From: Paraburkholderia sprentiae WSM5005
Lineage (GTDB): Bacteria; Pseudomonadota; Gammaproteobacteria; Burkholderiales; Burkholderiaceae
Assembly (NCBI RefSeq): GCF_001865575.2
Contig: NZ_CP017562.2
Span: 620,001-684,000, forward strand
Length of the DNA: 64,000 nt
Direction of reading: 5' to 3'
Shown here: in pieces, positions 28,100 to 37,594 of the stretch
Numbering within the stretch: the stretch's first letter is position 1
Layout of the letters: each line of letters opens with the position of its first letter
Notes under the pieces: model-generated
Databases searched by the model: none
Told to the model about the DNA's origin: nothing
What the model saw: the letters and a program-made list of their open reading frames with translations, nothing else
Program-made: the position numbers and the translations under genes

Positions 28100-30472
28100 T
28101 CAGAGATGCAGCTTCGCTTCGACATAAAACGTGCGGCCGGGATACGGGTGGTAGACGAAGTACCGCGCATCGAACAGGTTGTCGACGCCGATGCCGATTT
28201 CGCTGAGCTTCGTCGGCTTGAACGTGAACTTCGCGTCGGCGACCGTGTAGGTGCTGGTGCCGCCGAACACGTTGGGATTTGTGTCGGTATTCGTCAGCGT
28301 GTTGTACTGGCGACCCGAGTAACGTGCTGCAAGCGTCAGCGCGGCGCGCGCGTCGAAGTGCCAGGTCGCGGCGAGCGTCGCGCGCCACAGCGGAATGCGG
28401 TAAAAGTACTTGCCGACCGAGGCCGGATTCTGCGCGTTCTCGAGAATCTTCGACTGCGTGTAGGCGACGCTCGCCAGCAGATCAAGGTTGTGCACGAACA
28501 CGTCCTCGCCCGAATAGCTCGTTTCGACGCCGCGCGAGCGGACCTTGCCGATGTTCTGGAAGTTCGTCACGTTCGGCATCACGGTGGTGTCGGTCTGGCT
28601 GAAGATCGTGTTCTTCACGTCGTCCTGAAACAGCGACAGGCGGAACACGCCATTCCAGTGCGCCCATTCGGCGCTCAGCTCTTTCGACAGGTCGTCTTCG
28701 GGCTGCAGATGCGGATTGTTGTTGACGATCGCGGAGCCATTGATTTGCCCCTGGAACAGTTCGCTCGCGGTCGGGAAGCGATAAGCGCGACCGATCGATG
28801 CGTGTAAAGTCAGATCGTCGCTGACATCGAACGATAACGACGCCTTCGGCGAAAAGCGACGCTGACTGGCGTTGCCGTAGGCGATGGTCGTGCCCGGCAG
28901 CGACTGCGCGCCATCGTAGGCCTGCCAGTCTTCATAGCGCACGCCGAAGACGAGCCTCCAGCGCGGCACCAGGCGCCACGCGTCCTGCGCATACAGGGCC
29001 TGCGTCTGGGTCTTGCCGGTGAATGCGTTGGCGAACGAGGTCGGGTCGCCGTCACGCCAGTCCAGCGTGTTGTACGTCTGGTTGTCGACGAAGTAGTTGT
29101 CGTAGTGGTAGCCGAAGCTCAGTGTGTGATTGCGTGGTCCTGCCTGATCGATCGTGGGCGTATAGGTCCCGCGCAGGTCCAGCGTTTTCCAACCGGTGCC
29201 GTCGCCGAACAGCACGGTGCCGGGACCATGGCCGGGGTCGCCGGCATTCGCGGTGCGTGCGACGCTATTGCCGATGTCGTAATACGATGCGATCGCCTCG
29301 CCGTTCCAGCCGGTCGCGTTGCGCGTTTTCAGCGATACGCCGTAGAGCCAGTTCTCGCTGTGCCCGAGACTCGGCGCAAACGCGGCCGCCGGAATCGTGT
29401 AGTGATTACCGTCGATCGACACGTTGCCGCTGTACACGGCGTTGCCGTCCGCGTCGCGCAGGAACGTCGAGGTTTCGCTGCTGTACGTCTGATGCCAGTA
29501 GCCGAGCGTGAAGCCGGCCTGCAGTGTCGGCGTGAAGTCGTACTGCATCTTCAGCTTGAACTGGTCCTGCACCGTGTGCTCGATGCCTTCGCCGTTCACG
29601 CCGAGCACGGCCGTCGGCGTATTGGTCTGGTTGCGGTAGAAATAGGCGCCGGTGACGGGCGTGTCGCCGGCCTTTGCGGGCGTGGTCGATTGCGCGAGCG
29701 TCGCGAATTGCAGCGGCTGACTCGTGTTCTCGAGATGATTGACGCCGAGCCGGTAAGAGAACTTGCCGATCCTGTCGCCGATCGACGCACTCGCTTCGCT
29801 GCCGTTGAAACTCCGGTTCACGCCGAACAGGCTGAAGTGCTGCGTGAATGCCTTGACGTCGACGCTCGCTTCGAACCGCTTCGGCATGCGCGTGCCGATC
29901 AGCACGGTCGCGCCGAGCGAATTGCCCGGATACAGCGCGGAAAACGGCCCGTAGATGACGTCGACCTGCTGGATTTCGTCCGGATCCACCATCGACCAGC
30001 GCGGCGGAAACGAATAGCTATTGCCGAGCAGATCGCTCAGCAGCAAGCCGTCCGCATAGACGAGACCGCGCGCGCTCTGCGTATTGCTCGTGCCGCGTAC
30101 CGCGATGATCGAATTCAGGTCGCCGATAAAGCGCTTGCGCACCGCCAGGTTCGGCAGGTACTTGAGCACGTCCTCGCTGTCGACGACGTTCCAGTTCGCG
30201 AACTGATCGCGCGTGACGGTTTCGACGGAGGCGGGGAGATTCGGGTCGACGGCACGCGGTGCGGCGCTCTTGCTTGCGCTCGCATTGACGCTGACGGCGG
30301 GCAGGATTGCGTCGGTGTTGGCGTCGGCCGCTTGCGCGGAGCTTGCGATGAAAGCCGGCACGCAAGCCGGCACGAGCGCGGACCAACGAACGGGACGACG
30401 ACCCGCGCGATGAGCGCAATAAACAGCGTCACGACGGACGCAAGACAGCCTTCGCAGCGCGAAGTTGAACAT
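28100..30472 (-). CDS. TonB-dependent outer-membrane receptor
   Basis: A 790-residue receptor. It has an N-terminal export signal ending near SSAQA (about residue 47), a plug domain with IIAVRGTSNTQSARGLVYADG, and a 22-strand barrel ending in an aromatic C-terminal strand. It belongs to the same operon as the PepSY protein and the DUF2946 protein. The ligand is uncertain: a siderophore or copper are the main options given the neighbours. The signal region is long and basic. Confidence 0.88.
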   Translation of the reverse strand: MFNFALRRLSCVRRDAVYCAHRAGRRPVRWSALVPACVPAFIASSAQAADANTDAILPAVSVNASASKSAAPRAVDPNLPASVETVTRDQFANWNVVDSEDVLKYLPNLAVRKRFIGDLNSIIAVRGTSNTQSARGLVYADGLLLSDLLGNSYSFPPRWSMVDPDEIQQVDVIYGPFSALYPGNSLGATVLIGTRMPKRFEASVDVKAFTQHFSLFGVNRSFNGSEASASIGDRIGKFSYRLGVNHLENTSQPLQFATLAQSTTPAKAGDTPVTGAYFYRNQTNTPTAVLGVNGEGIEHTVQDQFKLKMQYDFTPTLQAGFTLGYWHQTYSSETSTFLRDADGNAVYSGNVSIDGNHYTIPAAAFAPSLGHSENWLYGVSLKTRNATGWNGEAIASYYDIGNSVARTANAGDPGHGPGTVLFGDGTGWKTLDLRGTYTPTIDQAGPRNHTLSFGYHYDNYFVDNQTYNTLDWRDGDPTSFANAFTGKTQTQALYAQDAWRLVPRWRLVFGVRYEDWQAYDGAQSLPGTTIAYGNASQRRFSPKASLSFDVSDDLTLHASIGRAYRFPTASELFQGQINGSAIVNNNPHLQPEDDLSKELSAEWAHWNGVFRLSLFQDDVKNTIFSQTDTTVMPNVTNFQNIGKVRSRGVETSYSGEDVFVHNLDLLASVAYTQSKILENAQNPASVGKYFYRIPLWRATLAATWHFDARAALTLAARYSGRQYNTLTNTDTNPNVFGGTSTYTVADAKFTFKPTKLSEIGIGVDNLFDARYFVYHPYPGRTFYVEAKLHL

Positions 30473-30554
30473 GAGCGTTTCCTCGATGCATTGAACAGGC
30501 GATCGCAGGCCTCGTCGACATCAGCGACGAATCCGCGATCAGGACCGGCAGCGA

Positions 30555-30965
30555 TCAGGAAACGACAGGTGGGGCGCGTGGACGTCCAGACGGGAACGCG
30601 CCAAGCGGCGTGAAGCGGGTGGACAGCGTGGGCGGCGCGGTGCCGGCAAGCGGCAGCGCGGCCGTGGGGTCGACGACGGCGAGCATCGGCATCGCGACGT
30701 GATGTTCGAGCAGATGACAGTAGCCGCAGGCGCCGAATGCATCGTCGTGGCTCAGGTGCACGGGCGCGGGGCTGGTTTGAGCGGCGACGCTTGCATTGCT
30801 CGTATCGCTCGCGCCGGCCGGATGAAGCGCCGAACAGAGCGCGGCAACCGGCTCGTGGGCGCGGCCCGATTCGAGCAACTGACTCACGAGCGGCGCGAAC
30901 ACGACGAGCCACATGGCGACGAGGCCAAGCCATGCGGTCAAGTGGTTGTGCGAGCGTCGAGTCAT
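30555..30965 (-). CDS. DUF2946 family protein
   Basis: A 136-residue protein. It has one N-terminal hydrophobic segment (WLGLVAMWLVVFAPLVSQLL) and the conserved CGYCHLLEHH motif, a likely metal-binding Cys/His cluster typical of DUF2946. It is the first gene of the metal-uptake operon. In other genomes DUF2946 genes accompany copper-linked TonB receptors, which hints at the operon's substrate; that is family knowledge, not proof. Confidence 0.8.
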   Translation of the reverse strand: MTRRSHNHLTAWLGLVAMWLVVFAPLVSQLLESGRAHEPVAALCSALHPAGASDTSNASVAAQTSPAPVHLSHDDAFGACGYCHLLEHHVAMPMLAVVDPTAALPLAGTAPPTLSTRFTPLGAFPSGRPRAPPVVS

Positions 30966-31202
30966 GATCGTCGAAGAAAAGGCGGGGGCGATTCTAGCAT
31001 CACGGCGCGATCATTTCATTCGTCATGACGGCTATAGCGGCGGATTAGACGGGGAAAATGCGCTTATTTCGGGGCGCTGACACGCAGGCGAATCACTTAT
31101 GCTGTGAAATCGCCCGAACTGCGCGTATCGGAACAACAGCGCAACAACGCAACGGCGGCGCGACCGCTGCACAACCACGCCGCTGAAACATCGCCACGAC
31201 AG

Positions 31203-33236
31203 ATGACACCCACGCAGACGTCTGCTTCTCCGATCGCCGACATTAATCGGCGAGCCGTGTCGTTATGTGCGGCCGGACAGTTCGCCGACGCATTGCCGCT
31301 CGTCGCGCCGCTGCTCGAAGATGGCACCTTGCCGAACGATCAGCGCGCCGAGGCGTTGAACATCGCCGGCACGTGCTCGTTCGCGCTGCTTCGGTGGACG
31401 GACGCGGAGAACTATTGGCGTCAGTGCCTGTATCTGAAGCCCGATTACGCGGACGTCTACGCGAGCCTCGGCTCGCTGTTCAGAACGCTCGGCCGCCTGT
31501 CGGCCGCGAAATCGACGTATCGGCAACTGGTGTCGCTGCGCCCGCTCGACGCGAACGCCCATCATCAACTCGGCAACGTGCTGCACGGGCTCGGCTACCG
31601 CGCTGAAGCGGAGGCGGCGTATCGGCAGGCGGTGACGCTTTGCCCCGAGCATGCCGAGGCGCATTGCAACCACGGCAGTGTACTGATCGAACTCGGGCGT
31701 CTCACGGAAGCCGACGCCGCGTTTCGCGAGGCACTGACTTTAAAGCCGCAGTATCCGGAAGCGCTCAATAACCTCGGCAGTGTGCTGAAGGCGACCCAGC
31801 GTCTCGCGGAAGCGGAGCTGGCTTGCCGGCTCGCGCTGGCTATCCGGCCCGAGTATGCGCAAGCGCATCTGAATCTCGGCGCGGTGCTAGTCGATCTCGA
31901 TCGGCTCAGCGAAGCCGAGGCCGCGTACCGCGAAGCGCTCGTGCATCGCGCGGATTACGCCGAGGCGCATTACAACCTCGGCGTGGCGCTGTTCAGGCAG
32001 GAGCGTTTCGAAGAGGCCGAGCAGGCCTACCGCGACGCGATTCGCTGCCAGCCTGCGCTTGCCCATGCGCACAACAATCTCGGCTGCGTGCTGCGCGTGC
32101 GTGAGCGTTTTGCGGAAGCACTCGACGCGTTCCGGCAAGCGCTCGCGCTGTCGCCGCAACTCGCCGAGGCGCACTCGAACGTTGCCAACGCGCTGACGCA
32201 ACTCGGGCGCCTGGCCGAGGCCGAAGGCGCGTATCGAAAGGCGATTGCTTTCAAGCCCGACTATGGCGAGGCACGTTTCGGCCTCGCCGTATTGCTGCTG
32301 GCCCTGGGCCGCTTCGAGGAGGGCTGGCGCCTGTATGAATGCCGCTATGAGCAGCCCCATTTCATTCATCGAAAGACGAAGGCGATGCTCGGTCGTCTGC
32401 AATGGACAGGCGAGCCGCTCGCAGGCAAGTCCCTGCTGCTGTGGCAGGAAGACGGCCTCGGCGACATGCTGCAGTTCAGCCGCTATGTGCCGTTGCTGAA
32501 GGCGCTGGGGGCCGTCCATATCGCGTTTGCGTGCGCGCCGGCGTTGCATCGGCTGGTCGCAAAGGTGGACGGCGTCGATGCGGTGCTCGATCACAACGGC
32601 GCGCTCGCGCGCGTCGCGGCCTACGATTACTGGACCAGTCTTCTTAGCGTGCCGTTGCATTCGGGTACGACGCTCGATACGATTCCGCGCCCGGTGCGGT
32701 TGAGCGTCGATGCCGCGCTCGTCGAATCCTGGCGCCCCGCGCTCGACGCGCTTCCGCTCGGCCACAGAGTCGGTCTGGTCTGGAAGGGCAACGCGAAGCA
32801 TCATAACGACGCGAATCGTTCGATTCCGTCGCTCGCCACGCTCGCGCCGCTGTGGCGCGTGCCGGGTCTGAACTTCGTGAGCTTGCAGAAAGGGCAGGGT
32901 GAGGACGAAGCGCGCAATCCGCCGCTCGCGCAGCCGCTGCTCGACCTCGGCGCGCGCGTGACGGACTTCGCCGACAGCGCGGCGATCGTCGCGCAGCTCG
33001 ATCTGGTGATCTGCGTCGACACATCGATCGCGCATCTGGCCGCGTCGCTCGGTAAGCCGTGCTGGGTGATGCTGCCCGACAGGGACGTCGATTGGCGCTG
33101 GATGCACGAGCGCAACGATTCGCCGTGGTATCCGCACACGCTGCGTCTGTTCCGGCGCGGGCCGGGCGAGGACTGGTCGAACTCGGTCGAGCGCGTGCGG
33201 CAGGCGTGCGTGGAGCGCTTCGGCGGCGCGCGATGA
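31203..33236 (+). CDS. TPR-repeat protein with GT9-like glycosyltransferase C-terminus
   Basis: About 677 residues. Roughly ten tandem tetratricopeptide repeats (about 20-370) carry the YAEAHxNLG-type motif. A C-terminal domain follows with SLLLWQEDGLGDMLQFSRYVPLL, VGLVWKGNAKHHND and VICVDTSIAHLAASLGKP, typical of the TPR plus glycosyltransferase-9-like architecture. The start is uncertain: GTG 31104 is possible, but a TTATGCT box just before it could be a -10 element, favouring ATG 31203. The role is probably glycan or protein glycosylation; no partner gene is adjacent. Confidence 0.82.
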   Translation: MTPTQTSASPIADINRRAVSLCAAGQFADALPLVAPLLEDGTLPNDQRAEALNIAGTCSFALLRWTDAENYWRQCLYLKPDYADVYASLGSLFRTLGRLSAAKSTYRQLVSLRPLDANAHHQLGNVLHGLGYRAEAEAAYRQAVTLCPEHAEAHCNHGSVLIELGRLTEADAAFREALTLKPQYPEALNNLGSVLKATQRLAEAELACRLALAIRPEYAQAHLNLGAVLVDLDRLSEAEAAYREALVHRADYAEAHYNLGVALFRQERFEEAEQAYRDAIRCQPALAHAHNNLGCVLRVRERFAEALDAFRQALALSPQLAEAHSNVANALTQLGRLAEAEGAYRKAIAFKPDYGEARFGLAVLLLALGRFEEGWRLYECRYEQPHFIHRKTKAMLGRLQWTGEPLAGKSLLLWQEDGLGDMLQFSRYVPLLKALGAVHIAFACAPALHRLVAKVDGVDAVLDHNGALARVAAYDYWTSLLSVPLHSGTTLDTIPRPVRLSVDAALVESWRPALDALPLGHRVGLVWKGNAKHHNDANRSIPSLATLAPLWRVPGLNFVSLQKGQGEDEARNPPLAQPLLDLGARVTDFADSAAIVAQLDLVICVDTSIAHLAASLGKPCWVMLPDRDVDWRWMHERNDSPWYPHTLRLFRRGPGEDWSNSVERVRQACVERFGGAR

Positions 33237-33299
33237 ATTGTCGGCGCAGGTGATACGGCGACGCTTCATTTTGCGCGTCAACCGATCAAGTCGAAGCAC

Positions 33300-34607
33300 T
33301 CAATACAGGCCGATGCTGACCGTGCGCGTTACGTCGACGACCGACAGCCGGATCGCGTCGATCAACGCCCGCGCGGCGGGCGACGGCGTGCCCGCCGCGC
33401 GCAGGGTCAGGCCGATGTCGCGCCTCGTGTTGTGCAGCGGTACGTCGAGCACCGTCAATTGGCCGGACTGGATCTCGTGATGCAACTGCTGCGCGGACAA
33501 GGCCGCCGCCATGTCGGTGCCGAGCAACAGACCGCGAATCACCGCGAGGTCGGCGGTCTCGACCGTCGGCAGGGGCGGCTTCACCTTCATCCGCTTGAAT
33601 TGCGTTTCGAACAGCGCCCGCGCCGGCGCGTTGCTGCGCGGCAGAATCCATTGCGCGTCGCGCAGACCCATGATGGTCAGATTGCGCGCGCGGGTCAGCG
33701 GATGATCGCGGCGCACCAGCACCACCATGTCTTCCGACATCAGCCGCTCGTTTTTCAGGCCGCTCGCCGCGTCGTTATTGCGCAGCGCGCCGAGAATGAA
33801 GTCGATGTCGCCCGCGCGCAGACCGGCCACGAGCGTCTCGTACGCGCTTTCGTCGGTGATCACGCGCACGCCCGGATTCTCCGAAGTCATCCTCGCGATC
33901 GCCTTCGGCAGGATCAGCGTGCGTCCGAGCGGCAGCGCGCCGACCGTCACCGAGCCCTGAATCTTGCCGTGCAATGCGGCGACATCGTCGGGTACGTGCC
34001 GCAGTTCGTTCAGCGCGCGGCGTACGTGCAGCAGAAAAGTTTCCCCCTCGGCCGTCAACAGAATGCCGCGCGGGCTGCGATGGAACAGACTCAGCCCCGC
34101 GCCGCTTTCGAGCACCCGGATCGCCGTACTCACCGCGGGCTGACTGATGCCGAAGGTTTTCGCCGCGCTCGGCATATGCCGATGCCGCGCGAGCGCCACG
34201 AATAGTTGCAGCCGCCGCGTGTTGAGCAGATACGCCGGCAATGCGCCTTCCGCGACGGGCCGGCGGCGCGTCTGTCGCGCGGCGCACCATTGGGCGAGCT
34301 CTTCGAGTTCGGCGAAAATCCGCTCGCAGCGATGCAGCACCGCGCGGCCGACCGGGGTCGGCAGCATGCCCGAGGGACCGCGATCGAACAGCGGGACGTC
34401 CAGCGCCGACTCCAGTTCCTGCACGGACCGCGTGACCGCCGATTGCGCGCGAAACAGCGCGGCCGCCGCGCGCGTCGCGCTGCCCAGATCGGCGACGAGC
34501 CGGAACGCGCGCAGTTGCGCGAGATTGAGCAGGTCCGTGCTGCTGATCGACAGCGGCGCTTTGGCGGCCGCCTGGCGGGTTTCGGCGGAAAACGTGCCCT
34601 TGCTCAC
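33300..34607 (-). CDS. LysR-type regulator with two tandem helix-turn-helix domains
   Basis: A 435-residue protein. It has a complete LysR HTH at about residues 28-88 (RAAAALFRAQSAVTRSVQEL), a second at about 129-187 (SAAKTFGISQPAVSTAIRVL), and then one normal effector domain (VGALPLGRTLILPKAI onwards). Ordinary LysR proteins are about 300 residues with one HTH, so this is an internal duplication. It overlaps the stop/start of the GntR gene by 4 nt, so both are co-translated. Together they probably control the divergent dioxygenase genes. Confidence 0.9.
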   Translation of the reverse strand: MSKGTFSAETRQAAAKAPLSISSTDLLNLAQLRAFRLVADLGSATRAAAALFRAQSAVTRSVQELESALDVPLFDRGPSGMLPTPVGRAVLHRCERIFAELEELAQWCAARQTRRRPVAEGALPAYLLNTRRLQLFVALARHRHMPSAAKTFGISQPAVSTAIRVLESGAGLSLFHRSPRGILLTAEGETFLLHVRRALNELRHVPDDVAALHGKIQGSVTVGALPLGRTLILPKAIARMTSENPGVRVITDESAYETLVAGLRAGDIDFILGALRNNDAASGLKNERLMSEDMVVLVRRDHPLTRARNLTIMGLRDAQWILPRSNAPARALFETQFKRMKVKPPLPTVETADLAVIRGLLLGTDMAAALSAQQLHHEIQSGQLTVLDVPLHNTRRDIGLTLRAAGTPSPAARALIDAIRLSVVDVTRTVSIGLY

Positions 34608-35305
34608 GCGGCGCCCGCGATCAGATGCAACGACGGCAGGGACAGATTCAGACTTTCCTTCGAGATATGGGTGTGCTCTTTCATCAACGCATCGACGCGC
34701 GCGCCTTCGCCTTTTTTCAGCGCGTCGACGATCGCATGATGCTGGCGATGCGCGTACAGCAGCATCATGAATTGCCGCTCGCGCGCGGATTCGTCGAATG
34801 CGATCGTGAACGGCGACACGAACGGGACCTTGTCGTTGAGACTGAGCGCGGCCGCGGCCGCGTGGTTTTGCGCCGCTTCGACGATCAGCGCATGGAAGCG
34901 GCCGTTCATCTGCGCGTAGCGTACGTCGTCGCCTGGCTGCAAATGCTTTTGCGCGAAAATCTCGTCGCCTTCGCGCAGGCAGTCGTCGAGCGCGGCGGCA
35001 AGCGCGGGGCTCATGCCGTTTTCGGCGACCGAGCGCGCGGCGAGTCCTTCGAGCACGCCGCGCACATCGATCGCGTCGAGGACGTCACGTACGCTGAAGC
35101 GGCGCACGACGTAACCGCGCGAGCCCGAGCGATCGAGCAGCCCTTCCGAGGACAGCACGCTCAACGCATAACGCAGCGGCGTGCGCGACACGCCGAGCCA
35201 TTGCGCAAGCTGCGCTTCGACGAGACGCTGACCGGGCGACAGTTCGCCCGACAGGATCCTTTCGCGTAACGTCTGCACAATCGCTTGCTGGGTCGTCTCG
35301 TTCAT
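34604..35305 (-). CDS. GntR-family regulator (FCD domain)
   Basis: A 233-residue regulator. It has an N-terminal winged helix (LSPGQRLVEAQLAQWLGVSRTPLRYAL) and a helical FCD ligand domain with several His/Asp candidates for a metal site. ATG 35305 gives the typical GntR N-terminus. It is transcribed away from the ring-cleavage dioxygenase genes and probably senses an aromatic or organic acid. Confidence 0.87.
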   Translation of the reverse strand: MNETTQQAIVQTLRERILSGELSPGQRLVEAQLAQWLGVSRTPLRYALSVLSSEGLLDRSGSRGYVVRRFSVRDVLDAIDVRGVLEGLAARSVAENGMSPALAAALDDCLREGDEIFAQKHLQPGDDVRYAQMNGRFHALIVEAAQNHAAAAALSLNDKVPFVSPFTIAFDESARERQFMMLLYAHRQHHAIVDALKKGEGARVDALMKEHTHISKESLNLSLPSLHLIAGAA

Positions 35306-35695
35306 CGTTTCATCGCTCGTCGGCAGCACCGCAGTATAGCCACGCGAGCAGCGCCGCTCCAAGCCTTAAAAAGTGCGTTGCGAGTTGTTTTCCGAGCCAT
35401 CTGTTTTATTTATCGATGCCGATTCACGAGGGCAGGGCGGAAGGCTTGCGGCACGGGCTTTGGGATACCGAGTAAGCCCTGCGCGGCGCGGATCGCGGCG
35501 CGGGTTACCCGCTCGCTGAACGCCAGAACATGGCGTTCCTACCAATCAATCCCGCGCCACCTCACGTATACCCGGACTTCCCGAATCACGGCAAAATTTC
35601 TATCTTTGTATCCCAACACGGTCGCGTTGACCAGCGCATCGAATCCGGCGACCTATCCGATTGGCAGCAGCACGAAGTGACGGAAGAAAACGAAT
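35306..35695. promoter_or_regulatory. Divergent promoter region with inverted repeat
   Basis: A 390-bp non-coding region between the GntR regulator and the dioxygenase genes. At 35518-35538 gaacgcca-gaaca-tggcgttc is a perfect 8-5-8 inverted repeat, a candidate operator. AT-rich patches near 35390-35410 and 35580-35610 may hold the promoters. No gene is supported inside. Confidence 0.6.
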
Positions 35696-36541
35696 ATGGC
35701 AAGGATCATTGGTGGTATCGGCACGTCGCATGTACCCACGATCGGGTTGGCGTACGACAAGGGCAAGCAGAACGAACCGGCATGGGCGCCGCTCTTCAAG
35801 GGCTACGAACCGGTGGCGCAGTGGCTGGCCGACCAGAAGCCCGACGTGATGGTGATGTTCTACAACGACCACGCGAACAGCTTCTTCTTCGACTGCTATC
35901 CGACGTTCGCGCTCGGCGTGTCGGCCAACCACGAATTCGCCGATGAGGGTGCGGGCAAGCGTCCGCTGCCGGACATCGCCGGTCATCCGGATCTCGCGAT
36001 TCATATGGCCGAGCAACTGGTCGCCGACGAATTCGATCTGACCGTCTTTCAGGACCGCGCGCTCGATCACGGCTGCAATTCGCCGCTGTCGCTGATGCTG
36101 CCGCATCAGGGCGGCTGGCCGCTGTCGCTGGTGCCGTTCGAAGTCAACGTGCTGCAGTATCCGCTGCCGACCGCGAATCGCTGCTACCGGCTCGGCCAGG
36201 CGCTGCGTCGCGCGATCGAATCGTTCGAGCAGGATCTGAAGGTCGTGGTGGTCGGCACGGGCGGGCTGTCGCACCAGGTGCATGGCGAGCGCAGTGGTTT
36301 CAACAATACCGAATGGGACATGGAGTTTCTCGACCTTATCGTCAACGATCCGGAGCGCCTTGCCGCGATGAAACACGTCGACTACGTGCGCCTGGGCGGC
36401 GCGGAAAGCGTCGAGACGATCATGTGGCTCGCGATGCGCGGCGCGCTGGGCCGGAAGGTCCGCGAACTGCATCGTAACTACTATCTCGCGACCAGCACCG
36501 CGATGGCCGTGACGATCTACGAAGAACAGGTGGCCCCATGA
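35696..36541 (+). CDS. Class III extradiol dioxygenase, LigB-type catalytic subunit
   Basis: A 281-residue enzyme of the LigB superfamily, which cleaves protocatechuate or gallate rings. The iron-ligand motifs include GTSHVPTIG near residue 10, YNDHANSFF (His/Asp region), and the C-terminal VVGTGGLSHQVHGER (catalytic His area) and GGAESVETIMW. It is followed immediately, with a 4-nt overlap, by the LigA-type subunit. This B-then-A order matches the domain order of single-chain gallate dioxygenases. Substrate is therefore protocatechuate or gallate. Confidence 0.88.
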   Translation: MARIIGGIGTSHVPTIGLAYDKGKQNEPAWAPLFKGYEPVAQWLADQKPDVMVMFYNDHANSFFFDCYPTFALGVSANHEFADEGAGKRPLPDIAGHPDLAIHMAEQLVADEFDLTVFQDRALDHGCNSPLSLMLPHQGGWPLSLVPFEVNVLQYPLPTANRCYRLGQALRRAIESFEQDLKVVVVGTGGLSHQVHGERSGFNNTEWDMEFLDLIVNDPERLAAMKHVDYVRLGGAESVETIMWLAMRGALGRKVRELHRNYYLATSTAMAVTIYEEQVAP

Positions 36542-36897
36542 ATCCGCAACTGATTGGCGTCGAGGAACTGACCGGCACGTATCCGTTCGATATCCGCCAG
36601 AGCATGAAGGCGATGCGCCTGAACCGCTTTTTCTGGCAGATGCGCGAAGCGTCGGCGCGCGCGCTGTGGCTCGAAAACCGCACTGCCGCTTACGATGCGG
36701 CCGGCCTGACGCCGGAAGAACGCACGCTGGTCGACAACACCGACTGGATCGGTCTGATTCGTTACGGGGTGTCTTTCTTCGTGCTGGAGAAGTTCGCGCG
36801 CGTGGTGAAGATCACGAATCTCGGCGTGTACGCGAGCATGCGCGGCGAAACGCTCGAAGCGTTTCTGAAGACCCGTCAGGTGCCCGACGCCGTCTAA
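36538..36897 (+). CDS. Extradiol dioxygenase small subunit, LigA type
   Basis: A 119-residue helical LigA-like protein (GTYPFDIRQSMKAMRLNRFFW, DWIGLIRYGVSFFVLEKFARV). In LigAB enzymes this subunit caps the active site of LigB. It overlaps LigB by ATGA, so translation is coupled. Its length is typical for the alpha subunit. The next gene is convergent. Confidence 0.86.
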   Translation: MNPQLIGVEELTGTYPFDIRQSMKAMRLNRFFWQMREASARALWLENRTAAYDAAGLTPEERTLVDNTDWIGLIRYGVSFFVLEKFARVVKITNLGVYASMRGETLEAFLKTRQVPDAV

Positions 36898-36958
36898 AGG
36901 TCGGGCGTCGAAGGCGTGCATCGAAGCAGCGCCGTCAAGCGGTTGATGGCGCCTTCGG

Positions 36959-37594
36959 TCAGTGCGTGACCACCGACGCCGCGATCCGGTCGGCCAGCTT
37001 GCCGAGTACGCGGCTCAACGCGGCGGCTTGCGCAGGCGCACCTTGTCCGTTGATGGCTGAGTCGAGCGTCACCTGCTGGCGCAGCGTCGCCTGATCCGCA
37101 TGCCCGGCCAACAGGGTCCACTCCGCCTGCAGGGTCAGCGTGCCGCTCGCGTCGGCCGTGGCGTTCAACACCGTGACGACCAGCGTGCGCGTGCCGGGGG
37201 GCGCGGGTGCATCCGGCACGACGAACGCTCCGGCCGGCAGGCGCGTGAGCAAGTCCTGGGCAAGCGTTCTGCGCATCATCTCCGCGAGCGGTGCGCCCCA
37301 TCGCTCGCTATCGTCGATCGTCAGGCGGTTCTGCGAAGCCAGCGTGACGACTTCGAGCCGATCGAGCACCGCGGGAATATGCACGGCAGTCAGTTGGATC
37401 GGTCTCATCGGCGCCATGGCCGGCGGCGCGTCGGCGGGCGTCGCGTTCAACGTCACGTAGCGCGTCGGGATGCTGTGCCCGCATCCGGCGAGCACCACGG
37501 CCGCGACGGATGCGATCAACGCCGCAGCCCCGACGCTCGTCCCGACCGATGCCGCGACGCCGCGCCTGACGGAGAAAGTGAACCTCGTCGTCAT
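36959..37594 (-). CDS. pqiC: PqiC lipoprotein (intermembrane transport)
   Basis: A 211-residue lipoprotein of the ABC-type auxiliary/DUF330 family. The signal peptide ends in VLAGC (Cys about residue 38). It then shows SIPTRYVTL and the ERWGAPLAEMMRRTLAQDL motif, typical of the family. It is the last gene of pqiABC and overlaps pqiB by 4 nt. It sits on the outer membrane and works with the MCE protein in lipid movement across the envelope. Confidence 0.86.
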   Translation of the reverse strand: MTTRFTFSVRRGVAASVGTSVGAAALIASVAAVVLAGCGHSIPTRYVTLNATPADAPPAMAPMRPIQLTAVHIPAVLDRLEVVTLASQNRLTIDDSERWGAPLAEMMRRTLAQDLLTRLPAGAFVVPDAPAPPGTRTLVVTVLNATADASGTLTLQAEWTLLAGHADQATLRQQVTLDSAINGQGAPAQAAALSRVLGKLADRIAASVVTH

